From DATATV01 sp035551355 (GTDB lineage Bacteria > Actinomycetota > Actinomycetes > Mycobacteriales > Pseudonocardiaceae), in NCBI GenBank assembly GCA_035551355.1, contig DASZNF010000100.1, positions 1 through 64,000 on the forward strand: a stretch of DNA of 64,000 nucleotides. Direction: 5' to 3'. Every line of letters starts with the position of its first letter. The stretch's first letter is position 1. Shown here piece by piece: positions 22,504 through 31,273 of the stretch. Below the pieces are notes generated by a model. The model searched no databases, was not told the origin of the DNA, and saw only the letters and a program-made list of their open reading frames with translations. Both the position numbers and the translations under genes were made by a program.

Positions 22504-23651
22504 CCGAGGCCAGGACCCAGGCCCAGCGGGCCATCGCCGCGCACGCCGGTGAGCTGATCGCGCTGTCCCGGCAGCTGCACGCCGAGCCGGAGCTGGGCTG
22601 GCACGAGGTCCGCTCATCGGCGGCGGTCGCCGACGCGCTGGAATCGCTCGGATTCGTTGTGCGGCGCGGATTCTGCGATCTGGAGACCGCGTTCCTGGCC
22701 ACCATCGGCACCGGCGGGCTGCACATCGCGGTGTGCGCCGAATACGACGCGCTGCCCGGCATCGGGCACGCCTGCGGGCACAATCTCATCGCCGCGTCCG
22801 CGGTCGGCGTGGCCGCCGGGCTGGCCGGGCTGGTGGACGAGCTCGGCCTCACCCTGTCGGTCATCGGCACGCCGGCCGAAGAGGGTGGCGGCGGCAAGAT
22901 CGAACTGTTGGAGCGCGGCGGTTTCGACGGGGTGCACGCCGCGCTGATGACCCACCCGGCGCCGGCCGACGTGGCCCGGGCCGACCCGCTGGCCGTGTCG
23001 CACCTGCTGGTGGACTACCGGGGCCGCTCCGCCCACGCGGCCGCCTACCCGGAGCAGGGCCGCAACGCGCTGGACGCGTTCACCGTGGCCCAGGTGGCCA
23101 TCGGCCTGCTGCGCCAGCAACTGCCCAGCACCACCAGGATTCACGGGGTGATCACCGACGGCGGTGCGGCGCCCAACGCCATTCCCGAGCACACCGCGGG
23201 CCGCTGGTACGTCCGGGCCAGGACGCTGGCTGAACTATCCGAAGTGGAGAGTCGGGTGCGGGACTGTTTCCGCGCGGGCGCGCTGGCCGCGGACTGCGAG
23301 CTGGCCATCGAGCTGGAAAGCAAGACCTACAGCGAATTCCGCAACGACGAGGACCTGCTGGCCAGTTACGTGCGCAATGCCGAGGCGTTGGGCCGGACGT
23401 TCGAATCGGATGGCCTGATGAGCCGGGCGTCCACCGACATGGCCAACGTTTCCCTGCAGATTCCGGCCATCCACCCGTCCATCGGCATCGACTCGCGGCC
23501 CGCGGTCAACCACCAGGCCGAGTTCGCCGCGGCCACCATCACCCCGGCCGCCGAGCGCGCCCTGCTCGACGCGGCGACCGCGCTGAGCTGGACGATCATC
23601 GACGTGACAACGGATTCCGCTCAGCGGGCCCGGCTCACCTCGGGCAGGTAG
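22500..23651 (+). CDS. M20-family metal-dependent amidohydrolase (AbgB-like)
   Basis: A 383-residue M20D-type peptidase/amidohydrolase. The metal-binding stretch CAEYDALPGIGHACGHNLIAASAVG and TPAEEGGGGKIELL match the p-aminobenzoyl-glutamate hydrolase / amidohydrolase group. The dimerisation insert begins about residue 165 (VDYRGRSAHAAAYPEQGRNALDAF). ASTDMANVSLQIPAIHPSIGI supplies the last metal ligand region. It would hydrolyse an N-acyl amino acid or related amide. GTG 22500 overlaps the marR stop with AGGAGG nine bases upstream. The last 31 bp overlap the convergent GNAT gene. Confidence 0.88.
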   Translation: MTEARTQAQRAIAAHAGELIALSRQLHAEPELGWHEVRSSAAVADALESLGFVVRRGFCDLETAFLATIGTGGLHIAVCAEYDALPGIGHACGHNLIAASAVGVAAGLAGLVDELGLTLSVIGTPAEEGGGGKIELLERGGFDGVHAALMTHPAPADVARADPLAVSHLLVDYRGRSAHAAAYPEQGRNALDAFTVAQVAIGLLRQQLPSTTRIHGVITDGGAAPNAIPEHTAGRWYVRARTLAELSEVESRVRDCFRAGALAADCELAIELESKTYSEFRNDEDLLASYVRNAEALGRTFESDGLMSRASTDMANVSLQIPAIHPSIGIDSRPAVNHQAEFAAATITPAAERALLDAATALSWTIIDVTTDSAQRARLTSGR

Positions 23652-24115
23652 AGCCACATCGCCGGATCGTCCGAGCGCACGAAACCGAGCGAGGCGTAGA
23701 GCGGTTGGCCCTGCGCGGAGGCGTTCAGCGTCACGTTGGTGACGCCGGATTCCTCGAACCAGTCCAGGATCGCCCGCATGCAGGCCCGGGAGTAACCGCG
23801 CCGGCGGAACAGCGGCTCGGTGGACACGCTGTGCACATGGCCGACGCGGCCGCTGGGATTGCGCGGGCCGGGCAGCCATTCCTCGATGCCGCCCATCGCG
23901 CACGCGGCCAATCCGGCCGCCCCGTCCGGCCGGGCCACCACGAACCCGGCGACCGTGGGATCCGGTTCGCCCAGCCGATTACGCAACGTGGTCAGCGCAT
24001 TCTCCTGCCACGGCCCGGGTTCGGGCTTGCGCGCGTCCAGAGTCGTCCACATGACCTGCCGAAGGCGGCACAGTTCCCCGGCATCCTCGGCTCGTGCCCG
24101 CCGCACTTCGATCAT
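23621..24115 (-). CDS. GNAT-family N-acetyltransferase
   Basis: A 164-residue GNAT protein. The acetyl-CoA site is in VSTEPLFRRRGYSRACMRAILDWFEESG (motif A with RRRGYSR in place of Q/RxxGxG/A). The C-terminal part LNASAQGQPLYASLGFVRSDDPAMWLYL is the usual end of the fold. The substrate is unknown. ATG 24115 lies 11 bp after the stop of a shortened paralogue in the same orientation, so the two are tandem copies. The 3' end overlaps the M20 gene by 31 bp. Confidence 0.85.
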   Translation of the reverse strand: MIEVRRARAEDAGELCRLRQVMWTTLDARKPEPGPWQENALTTLRNRLGEPDPTVAGFVVARPDGAAGLAACAMGGIEEWLPGPRNPSGRVGHVHSVSTEPLFRRRGYSRACMRAILDWFEESGVTNVTLNASAQGQPLYASLGFVRSDDPAMWLYLPEVSRAR

Positions 24116-24126
24116 GTCCGCCGACC

Positions 24127-24285
24127 CTAATCGGGTACGCCGCGTCGCGTCGAGACAATTGTCGCCGGGAACACCAATCGCTTCGCCGGATCGGCATTCC
24201 GGGTGAAACCCAGCGCGGCGTACAGGGGTTCACCTTCGGCCGAAGCGTGCAGATCCAGTTGGGGAATCCGCCGAATCTCGATCAT
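24127..24285 (-). pseudogene. internally deleted tandem copy of the neighbouring GNAT gene
   Basis: An in-frame remnant of 52 codons. It begins MIEIRRI, like MIEVRRA of the intact gene, then jumps directly to LDLHASAEGEPLYAALGFTR, which matches LNASAQGQPLYASLGFVRS near the intact protein's C-terminus. About 105 central codons, including the acetyl-CoA site, are missing. Short flanks upstream of both ATGs also match (TTAGG, TCG, CG, ACATGATCGA blocks), so the duplication included the 5' region. The frame remains open, so a short peptide could still be made, but acetyltransferase activity is impossible. Confidence 0.85.
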
Positions 24286-24295
24286 GTCGGCGAGC

Positions 24296-25393
24296 CTAAT
24301 TCGGTCCGGCCGTCTCGGCTCGGCCGACGATGGCGCCCGCCCGGTCGATCACCACCACATCCACCGCGACCGGCGCGTCGCGCAGCACCGACAGCGCCGC
24401 GTCCCGGGCCCGCCCGGCGATCAGGTCCCCCAGCCGCAATCCGGCCGCGGCGCACAGTTGCAGCGCGCCCAGCGCGGTGTTCGCCGCCCGCACCCCGGCC
24501 ACGAGTTCCGCGTCCCCGCCCGCGTCCGCGACCAACTGCGCCAGCGCCGCCGGATTCACCTGGGACCGGCCGGAATGCAGGTCCAGATGGCCCTCGGCCA
24601 GTTTGGCCAGTTTGCCCACCCCGCCGCCGATGGTCAGCCGGGGAACCGGATGGCGGCGCAGGTACTTCAGCACCGCGCCGGCGAAATCGCCCATGTCCAG
24701 CAGCGCGTCCTCGGGCAGTCCGTGCAACCGCGCCACCACCCGTTCCGACGTGCTGCCGGTGCACCCGGCCAGATGGGTGCGCCCGGCCGCGCGGGCCACG
24801 TCCACGCCGCGCCGGATGCTGTCGATCCAGGCCGAACACGAGTAGGGCACCACGATCCCGGTGGTGCCCAGGATGGACAGCCCACCCAGGATGCCCAGCC
24901 GTGGATTCCAGGTGTGCGTGGCCAGTTCCGCGCCGTGGTCCACGGCGATCTCCACCTCGACATCGCCCGCGCCGCCGTGCGTTTTCGCCACTTCGGTGAG
25001 GTGCTCGGTGATCAGCCGCCGGGGCACCGGGTTGATGGCCGGTTCGCCGACCGGCAACGGCAGGCCCGGCTTGGTGACCGTGCCCACCCCGTCGCCCGCC
25101 CGGAACGTGACCCCCGAGCCGGACCGCCCGGTGCGCACGGTGACCCGGATGAGCGCGCCGTGCGTGACGTCCGGGTCGTCGCCCGCGTCCTTCACCACGC
25201 CCGCGGTGGCCCGTCCCTCGGCCAGTTCCTCCACGGCCAGCGCGAAGCTGGGCTGCTGGCCGCGGGGCAGCCGGATGCCGACCGGATCCGGGAACTCGCC
25301 GGTGAGCAGCGCGGTGTACGCGGCGGTGGCCGCCGCGGTGGCGCAGGCCCCGGTGGTCCAGCCGGTCCGCAGGTTCGGTGTGGGCTTTGGCAC
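24296..25393 (-). CDS. cbiD: cobalt-precorrin-5B (C1)-methyltransferase
   Basis: A 365-residue CbiD protein of the cobalamin pathway. The N-terminal signature LRTGWTTGACATAAATAAYTAL is diagnostic. Other family blocks are GDGVGTVTKPGLPLPVGEPAINPVPRRLI, NPRLGILGGLSILGTTGIVVPYS and TIGGGVGKLAKLAEGHLDLHSGRS. The enzyme adds the C1 methyl group with SAM during corrin ring synthesis in the early-cobalt route. The start is GTG 25393. It is divergent from cobK, 54 bp away, and no cobalamin riboswitch is visible in that gap. The 3' end abuts the GNAT remnant. Confidence 0.93.
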   Translation of the reverse strand: MPKPTPNLRTGWTTGACATAAATAAYTALLTGEFPDPVGIRLPRGQQPSFALAVEELAEGRATAGVVKDAGDDPDVTHGALIRVTVRTGRSGSGVTFRAGDGVGTVTKPGLPLPVGEPAINPVPRRLITEHLTEVAKTHGGAGDVEVEIAVDHGAELATHTWNPRLGILGGLSILGTTGIVVPYSCSAWIDSIRRGVDVARAAGRTHLAGCTGSTSERVVARLHGLPEDALLDMGDFAGAVLKYLRRHPVPRLTIGGGVGKLAKLAEGHLDLHSGRSQVNPAALAQLVADAGGDAELVAGVRAANTALGALQLCAAAGLRLGDLIAGRARDAALSVLRDAPVAVDVVVIDRAGAIVGRAETAGPN

Positions 25394-25447
25394 CGGTCAA
25401 GCATGCCTGACGAGGGGAAACCCGGCGGGGCCGGTTACCGTGGGCGG

Positions 25448-26206
25448 ATGCGGCGGTTGCTGGTGCTGGGTGGCACGGGGGAGGCGCGGGAACTCGCCGG
25501 TCAGCTGGCCGGGCAACCTGGCCTGCACGTGGTGTCCGCGCTGGCCGGGCGCACCGAAGCACCCCGGCTGCCCGAGGGCGAGGTGCGGATCGGCGGGTTC
25601 GGCGGGGCCGAGGGCCTGGCCGGTTTCCTGCGGGCCGATCGGATCGACGTGGTGCTGGACGCCACCCATCCCTTCGCTGCCCGGATCACCGCCTCGGCCC
25701 TGGCCGCGGCGCGCGAACTCGACCTCCCGATCGCGGTGCTCAGAAGGCCGGGCTGGCCGGCCGGTCCGGGCGATCACTGGCACCGGGTCGGCTCGCTGTC
25801 CGCGGCCGCCGAGGCGCTGCCTTCCTTGGGGGAGCGGGTTTTTCTGTCCGTGGGCCGGCAGGGCATCGGCGCGTTCGCCGGCCTGGCCGGGCACTGGTTC
25901 CTGGCCCGCTGCGTGCACCCGCCGCACCCGCCGGTCCCCGAACGTCTGGACCTGCTGCTGGACCGCGGACCGTACACAGTGGATGGTGAGCTGGAACTGT
26001 TGCGACGCAACGAGGTTCAGGTATTGGTCAGCCGGGACAGCGGCGGCGGGCAGACCTCGGCCAAGTTGGTCGCCGCCCGCGAGCTCGGCCTGCCGGTCGT
26101 GTTGATCGACCGCCCGGACCCGCCGGAGGACGTGCCGATCCTGCCCACCATCGACGCCGTCCTCGACTGGCTGACCTCGACGCTCAGTCGCGGGCCAGCG
26201 CGTTGA
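25448..26206 (+). CDS. cobK: precorrin-6A / cobalt-precorrin-6A reductase
   Basis: A 252-residue CobK/CbiJ enzyme. The N-terminus MRRLLVLGGTGEARELAGQLA is the dinucleotide-binding start of the family. LDATHPFAARITASALAAARELDLP and LSVGRQGIGAF follow, and SRDSGGGQTSAKLVAARELGLPVVLIDRP near the end matches the conserved DSGGxxTxAKxxAAR motif. It reduces the macrocycle with NADPH. It is divergent from cbiD and its last 23 bp overlap the convergent cobH gene. With CbiD and CobH it covers three consecutive-type steps; the other cob genes are not in the window. Confidence 0.92.
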   Translation: MRRLLVLGGTGEARELAGQLAGQPGLHVVSALAGRTEAPRLPEGEVRIGGFGGAEGLAGFLRADRIDVVLDATHPFAARITASALAAARELDLPIAVLRRPGWPAGPGDHWHRVGSLSAAAEALPSLGERVFLSVGRQGIGAFAGLAGHWFLARCVHPPHPPVPERLDLLLDRGPYTVDGELELLRRNEVQVLVSRDSGGGQTSAKLVAARELGLPVVLIDRPDPPEDVPILPTIDAVLDWLTSTLSRGPAR

Positions 26207-26834
26207 CCGCCGCCGCGGTGATCGCGCTGCCCCCGCGCCGTCCGTGCACCACCAGGTACTCCAGGCCCAGTTCGTTGCCGGCCAGGGCCAGCTTGGATTC
26301 CACCGCGCCGACGAAACCGACCGGCACCCCCACCACCGCGGCCGGCCGCCCGGCGCCCTCGGCGACGAGTTCCAGCAACCGGAACAGGGCGGTGGGCGCG
26401 TTGCCGATGGCCACCACCGCGCCGTCGAGTGTGGGACGCCACAGTTCCAGCGCGGCCGCCGAGCGGGTGGTGCCCAGCCGCGCGGCCAGCTCCGGCACCT
26501 CCGGTTCGGTCAGCGTGCAGCGCACCGGATTGACCGCGGGCAGCCGGTCCCGGATCACCCCGGCGGCCACCATCGCGGTGTCGCACAACACCGGAGCGCC
26601 CGCCGCCAGCGCCGCCCGCGCGGCCGCGAACACCCCCGGCGACCAGGCGATGTCGTGCGCCAGATCGACCATGCCGCAGGCGTGGATCATGCGCACCGCG
26701 ACCGGCCGCAACTCGGCGGGTAGCCTGGCCAGGTCGGCCTCGGCGGTGATGGTGGCGAACGACCGGCGGTAGATCTCCGCGCCGTCGCGCACGTATTCCG
26801 GCACCGCCGACCTCCCGAAAATCATGACTGGCAT
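26184..26834 (-). CDS. cobH: precorrin-8X methylmutase
   Basis: A 216-residue CobH/CbiC enzyme. Conserved blocks are VAVRMIHACGMVDLAHDI with the catalytic His in RMIHACG, LCDTAMVAAGVIRDRLP, AIGNAPTALFRLLEL, and VGVPVGFVGAVESKLAL. It moves the methyl group from C11 to C12 to form hydrogenobyrinic acid. The start is ATG 26834 (a second ATG at 26825 is possible). It is divergent from the DEAD-box helicase leader and converges on cobK with a 23-bp overlap. Confidence 0.93.
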   Translation of the reverse strand: MPVMIFGRSAVPEYVRDGAEIYRRSFATITAEADLARLPAELRPVAVRMIHACGMVDLAHDIAWSPGVFAAARAALAAGAPVLCDTAMVAAGVIRDRLPAVNPVRCTLTEPEVPELAARLGTTRSAAALELWRPTLDGAVVAIGNAPTALFRLLELVAEGAGRPAAVVGVPVGFVGAVESKLALAGNELGLEYLVVHGRRGGSAITAAAVNALARD

Positions 26835-27018
26835 CTGTCCGGTAGACTAGCTATTGCGATCGAGCACGACCGATGTCGTGCCTCCGGCCACCTGGGTCGG
26901 TTTTATCGGGCGATCGCAGTCCATCGGCGCCACAGCGCGCCTGGCTCGTCCTTTTAGGCGCGGCACACAGGTGTGTCCTTCCTCTCTGAGACGTGCCACG
27001 TTTCGGAGAGGTTCTTGC
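26835..27018 (+). promoter_or_regulatory. structured 5' leader of the DEAD-box helicase with SD-sequestering hairpin
   Basis: The 184-bp region includes a hairpin at 26981-27011. CCTCTCTGAGACGT (26981-26994) pairs with 26998-27011 over 14 bp, with two G-T pairs and a GCC triloop. The 3' arm contains GGAGAGG, the ribosome site of the helicase gene, which is therefore buried. The T-rich stretch TTCTT follows directly, so an attenuator role is also possible. Upstream the leader has further GC-rich stem potential (GGCGC and GCGCC blocks). Confidence 0.7.
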
Positions 27019-28620
27019 ATGTCTGTTGTGTCCGCACGTCCTGATCGCGCCCGCCGGCCGGGTCCCAACCGGCGTCGGCCGAGCGGGAATCGCCGACCGG
27101 CGCGTCCGCGTCTGGTCGAGCCGGTGATCAGCGAGTTCGACCAGATCGTGGATACCGTCCCCGAGGGCCCGCTGCCCTCGTTCGCCGAACTTGGCCTGTC
27201 GGAGTCGCTGCTGGACGCGTTGTCCCGCAACGGCGTGGGCAGCCCGTTCCCCATCCAGGCCGCCACCCTGCCCGACGCCCTGGCCGGCCGCGACGTGCTC
27301 GGTCGCGCGCAGACCGGCTCGGGCAAGACGCTGGCCTTCGGCCTGGCCCTGCTGTCCCGCCTTGAGGGCGGGCGGACCGCGCCCAAAAGCCCGCGCGCCC
27401 TGGTCCTGGTGCCCACCCGTGAGCTGGCCATGCAGGTCAGCGACGCGCTCACGCCCTACGCCCGGGCGCTGGGTATGCGCTGCCGGATCGTGGTCGGCGG
27501 CACCTCCTTCGTCCGCCAGGTCGACGCCCTGCGCAACGGCGTGGACCTGCTCATCGCCACCCCGGGCCGGCTGTCCGACCACGTCCGGCAGGGCACCGCG
27601 ATCCTGTCCGACGTGGCCTTCGCCGCCATCGACGAGGCCGACCAGATGGCCGACATGGGCTTCCTGCCCCAGGTCCGGGAGATCCTCGACCTCACCGACC
27701 GGAACGGCCAGCGGCTGCTGTTCTCGGCCACGCTGGACGGCGGGGTCGGCGCGCTGGTCCGGGAGTACCTGCACGAGCCGGTGACCCACTCGGTCGCCCC
27801 GGCCACCGCCAGCGTCACCACCATGGAGCACCACGTGCTGCTGGTAGCCGGCGAGGACAAGCAGACCGTGGTCAACGAGGTGGCCGCCCGCGAGGGCCGG
27901 ACCATCATGTTCGTGCGCACCAAGCACCAGGTGGACAAGCTGGCCAAGCGGTTGCGCCAGGTCGGCGTCCGGGCCGGTGCGCTGCACGGCGGCAAGGCGC
28001 AGAGCGCCCGCACCCGCATCCTCGGCGAGTTCAAGGAGGGCACCACGCCGGTGCTGGTGGCCACCGACGTGGCCGCCCGCGGCATCCACGTGGAGGACGT
28101 CAGCCTGGTCGTGCACGTCGACCCGCCCGCCGACCACAAGGACTACCTGCACCGGGCCGGCCGCACCGCGCGCGCCGGGGCTGCCGGTGTGGTGGTGACG
28201 CTGGCCACCATGGGCGAGCGGCGGGCCGTGTTCAACGTCACCTCGCGAGCCGGGGTCAAGCCAAGCAGCACCAAGGTGCGGCCCGGCGACGCCGAGCTGC
28301 AGCGGATCACCGGGGCCCGCGAGCCCAGCGGTGAGCCGGTGGCCGACGACCCGGAGCCGCGGCAGCGGCCGGGCCGCTCGGGCGGCGACGCCCGGCGCGG
28401 TGGCCCTCGGGGCGGCGGTCGCGGCCGGTTCGGTGAGAACCGCGGCGAGTCGCGTGGTCGCTACGGCGAGCGCGGGAACGACCGGGGTGGCCGGTTCGGC
28501 GAGTCGCGCGGCGAACACCGCGGCGCCGACTCGCGGGGTGGCGACTCACGGGGCCGCGGCCCGCGCCGGGAACACCGCGACTTCAGCGGTGAGCGGCGCC
28601 CCCGCCAGGCTGAATTCTAA
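27019..28620 (+). CDS. DEAD-box ATP-dependent RNA helicase
   Basis: A 533-residue cold-shock-type RNA helicase. The Q motif region PFPIQAATLPDAL, motif I AQTGSGKT, Ia PTRELA, Ib TPGRL, II DEAD, III SAT, IV IMFVRTKHQ, V ATDVAARGI and VI HRAGRTARAG are all present. A basic N-terminal tail (PNRRRPSGNRRPARPR) precedes the core. The C-terminal 150 residues are rich in RGG, RGE and GRFGE repeats that bind RNA. ATG 27019 has GGAGAGG seven bases upstream inside a stable hairpin. The product probably remodels structured RNA at low temperature. Confidence 0.93.
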   Translation: MSVVSARPDRARRPGPNRRRPSGNRRPARPRLVEPVISEFDQIVDTVPEGPLPSFAELGLSESLLDALSRNGVGSPFPIQAATLPDALAGRDVLGRAQTGSGKTLAFGLALLSRLEGGRTAPKSPRALVLVPTRELAMQVSDALTPYARALGMRCRIVVGGTSFVRQVDALRNGVDLLIATPGRLSDHVRQGTAILSDVAFAAIDEADQMADMGFLPQVREILDLTDRNGQRLLFSATLDGGVGALVREYLHEPVTHSVAPATASVTTMEHHVLLVAGEDKQTVVNEVAAREGRTIMFVRTKHQVDKLAKRLRQVGVRAGALHGGKAQSARTRILGEFKEGTTPVLVATDVAARGIHVEDVSLVVHVDPPADHKDYLHRAGRTARAGAAGVVVTLATMGERRAVFNVTSRAGVKPSSTKVRPGDAELQRITGAREPSGEPVADDPEPRQRPGRSGGDARRGGPRGGGRGRFGENRGESRGRYGERGNDRGGRFGESRGEHRGADSRGGDSRGRGPRREHRDFSGERRPRQAEF

Positions 28621-29843
28621 AGTTCTCGTTTGGTGGCGGTCTCGGTGCTTCGCACCGGGGCCGCCACCGCTGTTTTCCGGGCCAGCGCGGGAAAAGCGGT
28701 GCGCCGGGCGATGCTCGCCACGACCAGCCCGGCGCCGGTGAGCACCGCGGCGAACACCGGCAGCCCGCCCAGCCCGGCCTGATCCAGCACCAGCCCGCCG
28801 ACCAGCGCGCCGCCGCCGATGCCCACGTTGAACATGCCGGCGAACAAGGCCGAGGCCGATTCGGGCAGCGCGGGCGCGGCCCGCAGCACGGTCGTCTGGA
28901 GCAGCGCGGGCAGCGCGCCGAAGGCCAGCCCCCAGGGCACCGTGGCCAGTACCGCGATCACCGTGCCCTGACCGAACAGGGCCAGCACCACCATGCTGCC
29001 GCAGACCAGGCCCAGCGCGGTGAGCAGCACCCCGCGTGGATGCCGGTCCACCAGCGCCGCGGCCGTCCAGGTGCCGATCAGACCGGTGGCGCCGTAGCAG
29101 AACAGCACCGGGCCGATGGCGTGACTGCCCACGCCGGCCCGGGCCACGAACGGCGAGATGTAGGTGTAGAGCGCGTAGTGGCCCAGCATGATCACGGTGG
29201 TGGTGCCGGCGATCAGCGCCACTCCGGGCAGCCGGATCGCCGCCGACAGCTTGGCCGTGTTGCCGCGGGTGGCGCCGGGCAGCGGCGGAATCAGCTTGAG
29301 CAGCAGGGCGATCACGATCAGCGGCAGCAGGGCAAGCAGGCCGAAGGTGGCCCGCCAGCCGACCGCGGTGCCCAGCGCGGTGCCCAGCGGCACCCCGGCG
29401 GCGAACGCGATCGAGCCGCCGGTGAACACCACCGTGGTCGCCCGGCCGACCTTGCCCGGTGGCACCAGCCGGGCCGCGTAGCCGGGCACCACCGACCAGA
29501 ACAGCGCGTGCACAAGGCCGCCCAGCACCCGCGCGCCCGCGGCCACCGGAAAACCGTTGGCGCACATCATGATCACGTTGCTGACGGTGTAGCCCAGCAG
29601 CAGGCAGATCAGCAGCGCGCGGCGCGGCATCCGGGCGGTGAGGGCGGCCAGCGGGGTGGCGAAGATCGCCACCATGAACGCGTAGCCGGTGACCAGCAGG
29701 CCCAGCCGGGCCTCGGACACGTGCAGGTCGGCGCTGATCCCGGGCAGCAGGCCGACCGGCGTCATCTCGGTGCTCACCGACAGGAACGCCGATGCGGCGA
29801 GCAGGGTCAGGCCGTAGCTGGAACGGTCAAGAGGGCTGGGCAC
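28617..29843 (-). CDS. MFS transporter, DHA1 (arabinose-efflux-like) type
   Basis: A 408-residue protein with twelve predicted helices of the drug:H+ antiporter-1 group. TEMTPVGLLPGISADLHVSEARLGLLVTGYAFMVAIFATPLAALTARMPRR is the classic N-terminal signature, including the loop 2-3 motif. RVLGGLVHALFWSVVPGYAARLVPP corresponds to helix 4-5. Relatives export sugars, purines or drugs; the substrate is not predictable. GTG 29843 is the chosen start since the upstream open frame lacks family sequence. The gene's end overlaps the helicase stop by 4 bp, and a terminator for the helicase folds inside its coding sequence. Confidence 0.82.
   Translation of the reverse strand: MPSPLDRSSYGLTLLAASAFLSVSTEMTPVGLLPGISADLHVSEARLGLLVTGYAFMVAIFATPLAALTARMPRRALLICLLLGYTVSNVIMMCANGFPVAAGARVLGGLVHALFWSVVPGYAARLVPPGKVGRATTVVFTGGSIAFAAGVPLGTALGTAVGWRATFGLLALLPLIVIALLLKLIPPLPGATRGNTAKLSAAIRLPGVALIAGTTTVIMLGHYALYTYISPFVARAGVGSHAIGPVLFCYGATGLIGTWTAAALVDRHPRGVLLTALGLVCGSMVVLALFGQGTVIAVLATVPWGLAFGALPALLQTTVLRAAPALPESASALFAGMFNVGIGGGALVGGLVLDQAGLGGLPVFAAVLTGAGLVVASIARRTAFPALARKTAVAAPVRSTETATKREL
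28632..28668 (+). terminator. hairpin terminator of the helicase gene inside the convergent MFS coding region
   Basis: A 17-bp stem runs from 28632-28648 to 28652-28668, with GGTGGCGG facing CCGCCACC and CGGTGC facing GCACCG. The loop is TTC, and two G-T pairs are needed. Confidence 0.75.
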
Positions 29844-29991
29844 GTCTGCCAGGGAACCACCCGCACTCCCATGCCGGTCAAGGTAATTACCCGCACAGCC
29901 GAACAATCCTTTCAACCAGTGAAAACCGTCATGGCTCGCACCGGCACCGGCGTCGCAGGCTCGACGCACCAGGCGGAAGGAGCTGACGACG

Positions 29992-31041
29992 ATGACAGCG
30001 TTCGTGCGCGACCAGTGGTACGTGGCGGCCTACGGGTCCGAACTCGGCCGGGAATTGCTCGGCCGGACCATCCTCGGCGAGCCGATTGTGTTCTACCGCA
30101 GCGAATCCGGCGCGGTGGTCGCGCTGGCCGACCGCTGCGTACACCGCCGCTACCCGCTGTCGGAAAGCCGCCGGGACGGCGACACCATCGTGTGCGGATA
30201 CCACGGTTTCACCTACGACACCAACGGTTCCTGCGTGTTCGTGCCCGGCCAGAAGCGCATCCCGCGCACCGCCCGGGTGCCCAGTTATCCGGTGGTGGAA
30301 CGGGATTCCTTCGTCTGGGTGTGGATCGGCGACCCGGCGAAGGCGGAAGCGACGCCGGTGCCCCGCGCCCCGTGGCTGGCCGATGCCGGCTACACCACCG
30401 TGTCCGGGCTGGAGCCGCTGGCCGCCCGCTACGAACTGCTGGTGGACAACCTGCTGGACCTGTCCCACGAGACCTATCTGCACGGCGGCTACATCGGCAC
30501 CCCCGAGGTGGCCGATACCCCGATCACCACCGAGGTCGACGAGGACAACGGGATCATCTACGTCAGCCGGCGGATGGCCGACGCCGAATGCCCGTCCTTC
30601 TACGCCAACTCGACCGGCATCAAGGGCCGGATCACCCGCTGGCAGGACATCGAGTACCAGCCGCCGTGCCTGTACCTGCTGCACAGCCGGATCGCTCCGG
30701 CCGGGGTGCTGCCGCGCGACGACGGCACCGACCCGGACGCTTTCCACGTCGAGGTGGTCTACGCGATCACTCCGGAAACCGAGCACAGCACCCACGATTT
30801 CTGGGCGGTGGCAAGGGATTTCGCATTGGGCGACGCGGAGGTCTCGACGTTCATGGCGGAGAACAACCGGACCGTGGTGCTGCAGGACGTGACCGCGCTG
30901 AACGTCCTGGAACAGGTCATCGCGGCCGAACCCGACGGCTACCAGGAACTGTCCGTCAACATCGACACCGGGGGACTGGCCGCCCGCCGGATGCTGCGCG
31001 CCATGGCCGAGCGGGGTGCGCCCGCGGTGGTGCGGTCGTGA
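29992..31041 (+). CDS. vanA: Rieske aromatic O-demethylase, oxygenase subunit (vanillate demethylase-like)
   Basis: A 349-residue Rieske non-heme iron oxygenase. The N-terminal domain holds the [2Fe-2S] motif with Cys49, His51, Cys68 and His71 (CVHRRYP ... VCGYHGF). The catalytic domain has NLLDLSHETYLH, which supplies the two His ligands of the mononuclear iron. Vanillate demethylase oxygenases share this compact architecture. It opens a coupled operon with a 72-residue protein, the VanB-type reductase and an IclR regulator. The product would remove methyl groups from lignin-derived methoxy-aromatics. AAGGAG precedes ATG 29992. Confidence 0.88.
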   Translation: MTAFVRDQWYVAAYGSELGRELLGRTILGEPIVFYRSESGAVVALADRCVHRRYPLSESRRDGDTIVCGYHGFTYDTNGSCVFVPGQKRIPRTARVPSYPVVERDSFVWVWIGDPAKAEATPVPRAPWLADAGYTTVSGLEPLAARYELLVDNLLDLSHETYLHGGYIGTPEVADTPITTEVDEDNGIIYVSRRMADAECPSFYANSTGIKGRITRWQDIEYQPPCLYLLHSRIAPAGVLPRDDGTDPDAFHVEVVYAITPETEHSTHDFWAVARDFALGDAEVSTFMAENNRTVVLQDVTALNVLEQVIAAEPDGYQELSVNIDTGGLAARRMLRAMAERGAPAVVRS

Positions 31042-31256
31042 ACCGGCCGGTGCTCACCGGCGAGAAGGTCTACCGCGTGCACTGGGTGTTGGGCACCGAT
31101 CTGCTGCTCGGGGTGTGCCACTGCGGCGCGGAACACCAGTCCGAGGACCCGGTGGCCCTGTGGGAGTGGCTGCTGGCCCATCCGGACGGGCACGAAACCC
31201 CGGTGTGCCAACCGGTTGCGCCCAGCCAGGCACCGCGGGAACCGGTCGGCGTGTGA
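31038..31256 (+). CDS. small conserved protein of the vanA-vanB operon
   Basis: A 72-residue protein whose GTG start overlaps the vanA stop (GTGA), and whose stop overlaps a possible vanB start in the same way. The sequence YRVHWVLGTDLLLGVCHCGAEHQSEDPVALWEWLLAHPDGH contains a CxC pair and tryptophans. I know of no assigned function. Tight coupling on both sides argues that it is a real gene and may be an accessory to the oxygenase or reductase. Confidence 0.72.
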   Translation: MNRPVLTGEKVYRVHWVLGTDLLLGVCHCGAEHQSEDPVALWEWLLAHPDGHETPVCQPVAPSQAPREPVGV

Positions 31257-31273
31257 CGGGCGGAGCGCGAAAC

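Noticed and set aside
25394..25447. Cobalamin riboswitch between cbiD and cobK
   Set aside because: The gap is only 54 bp and has no B12-box sequence.
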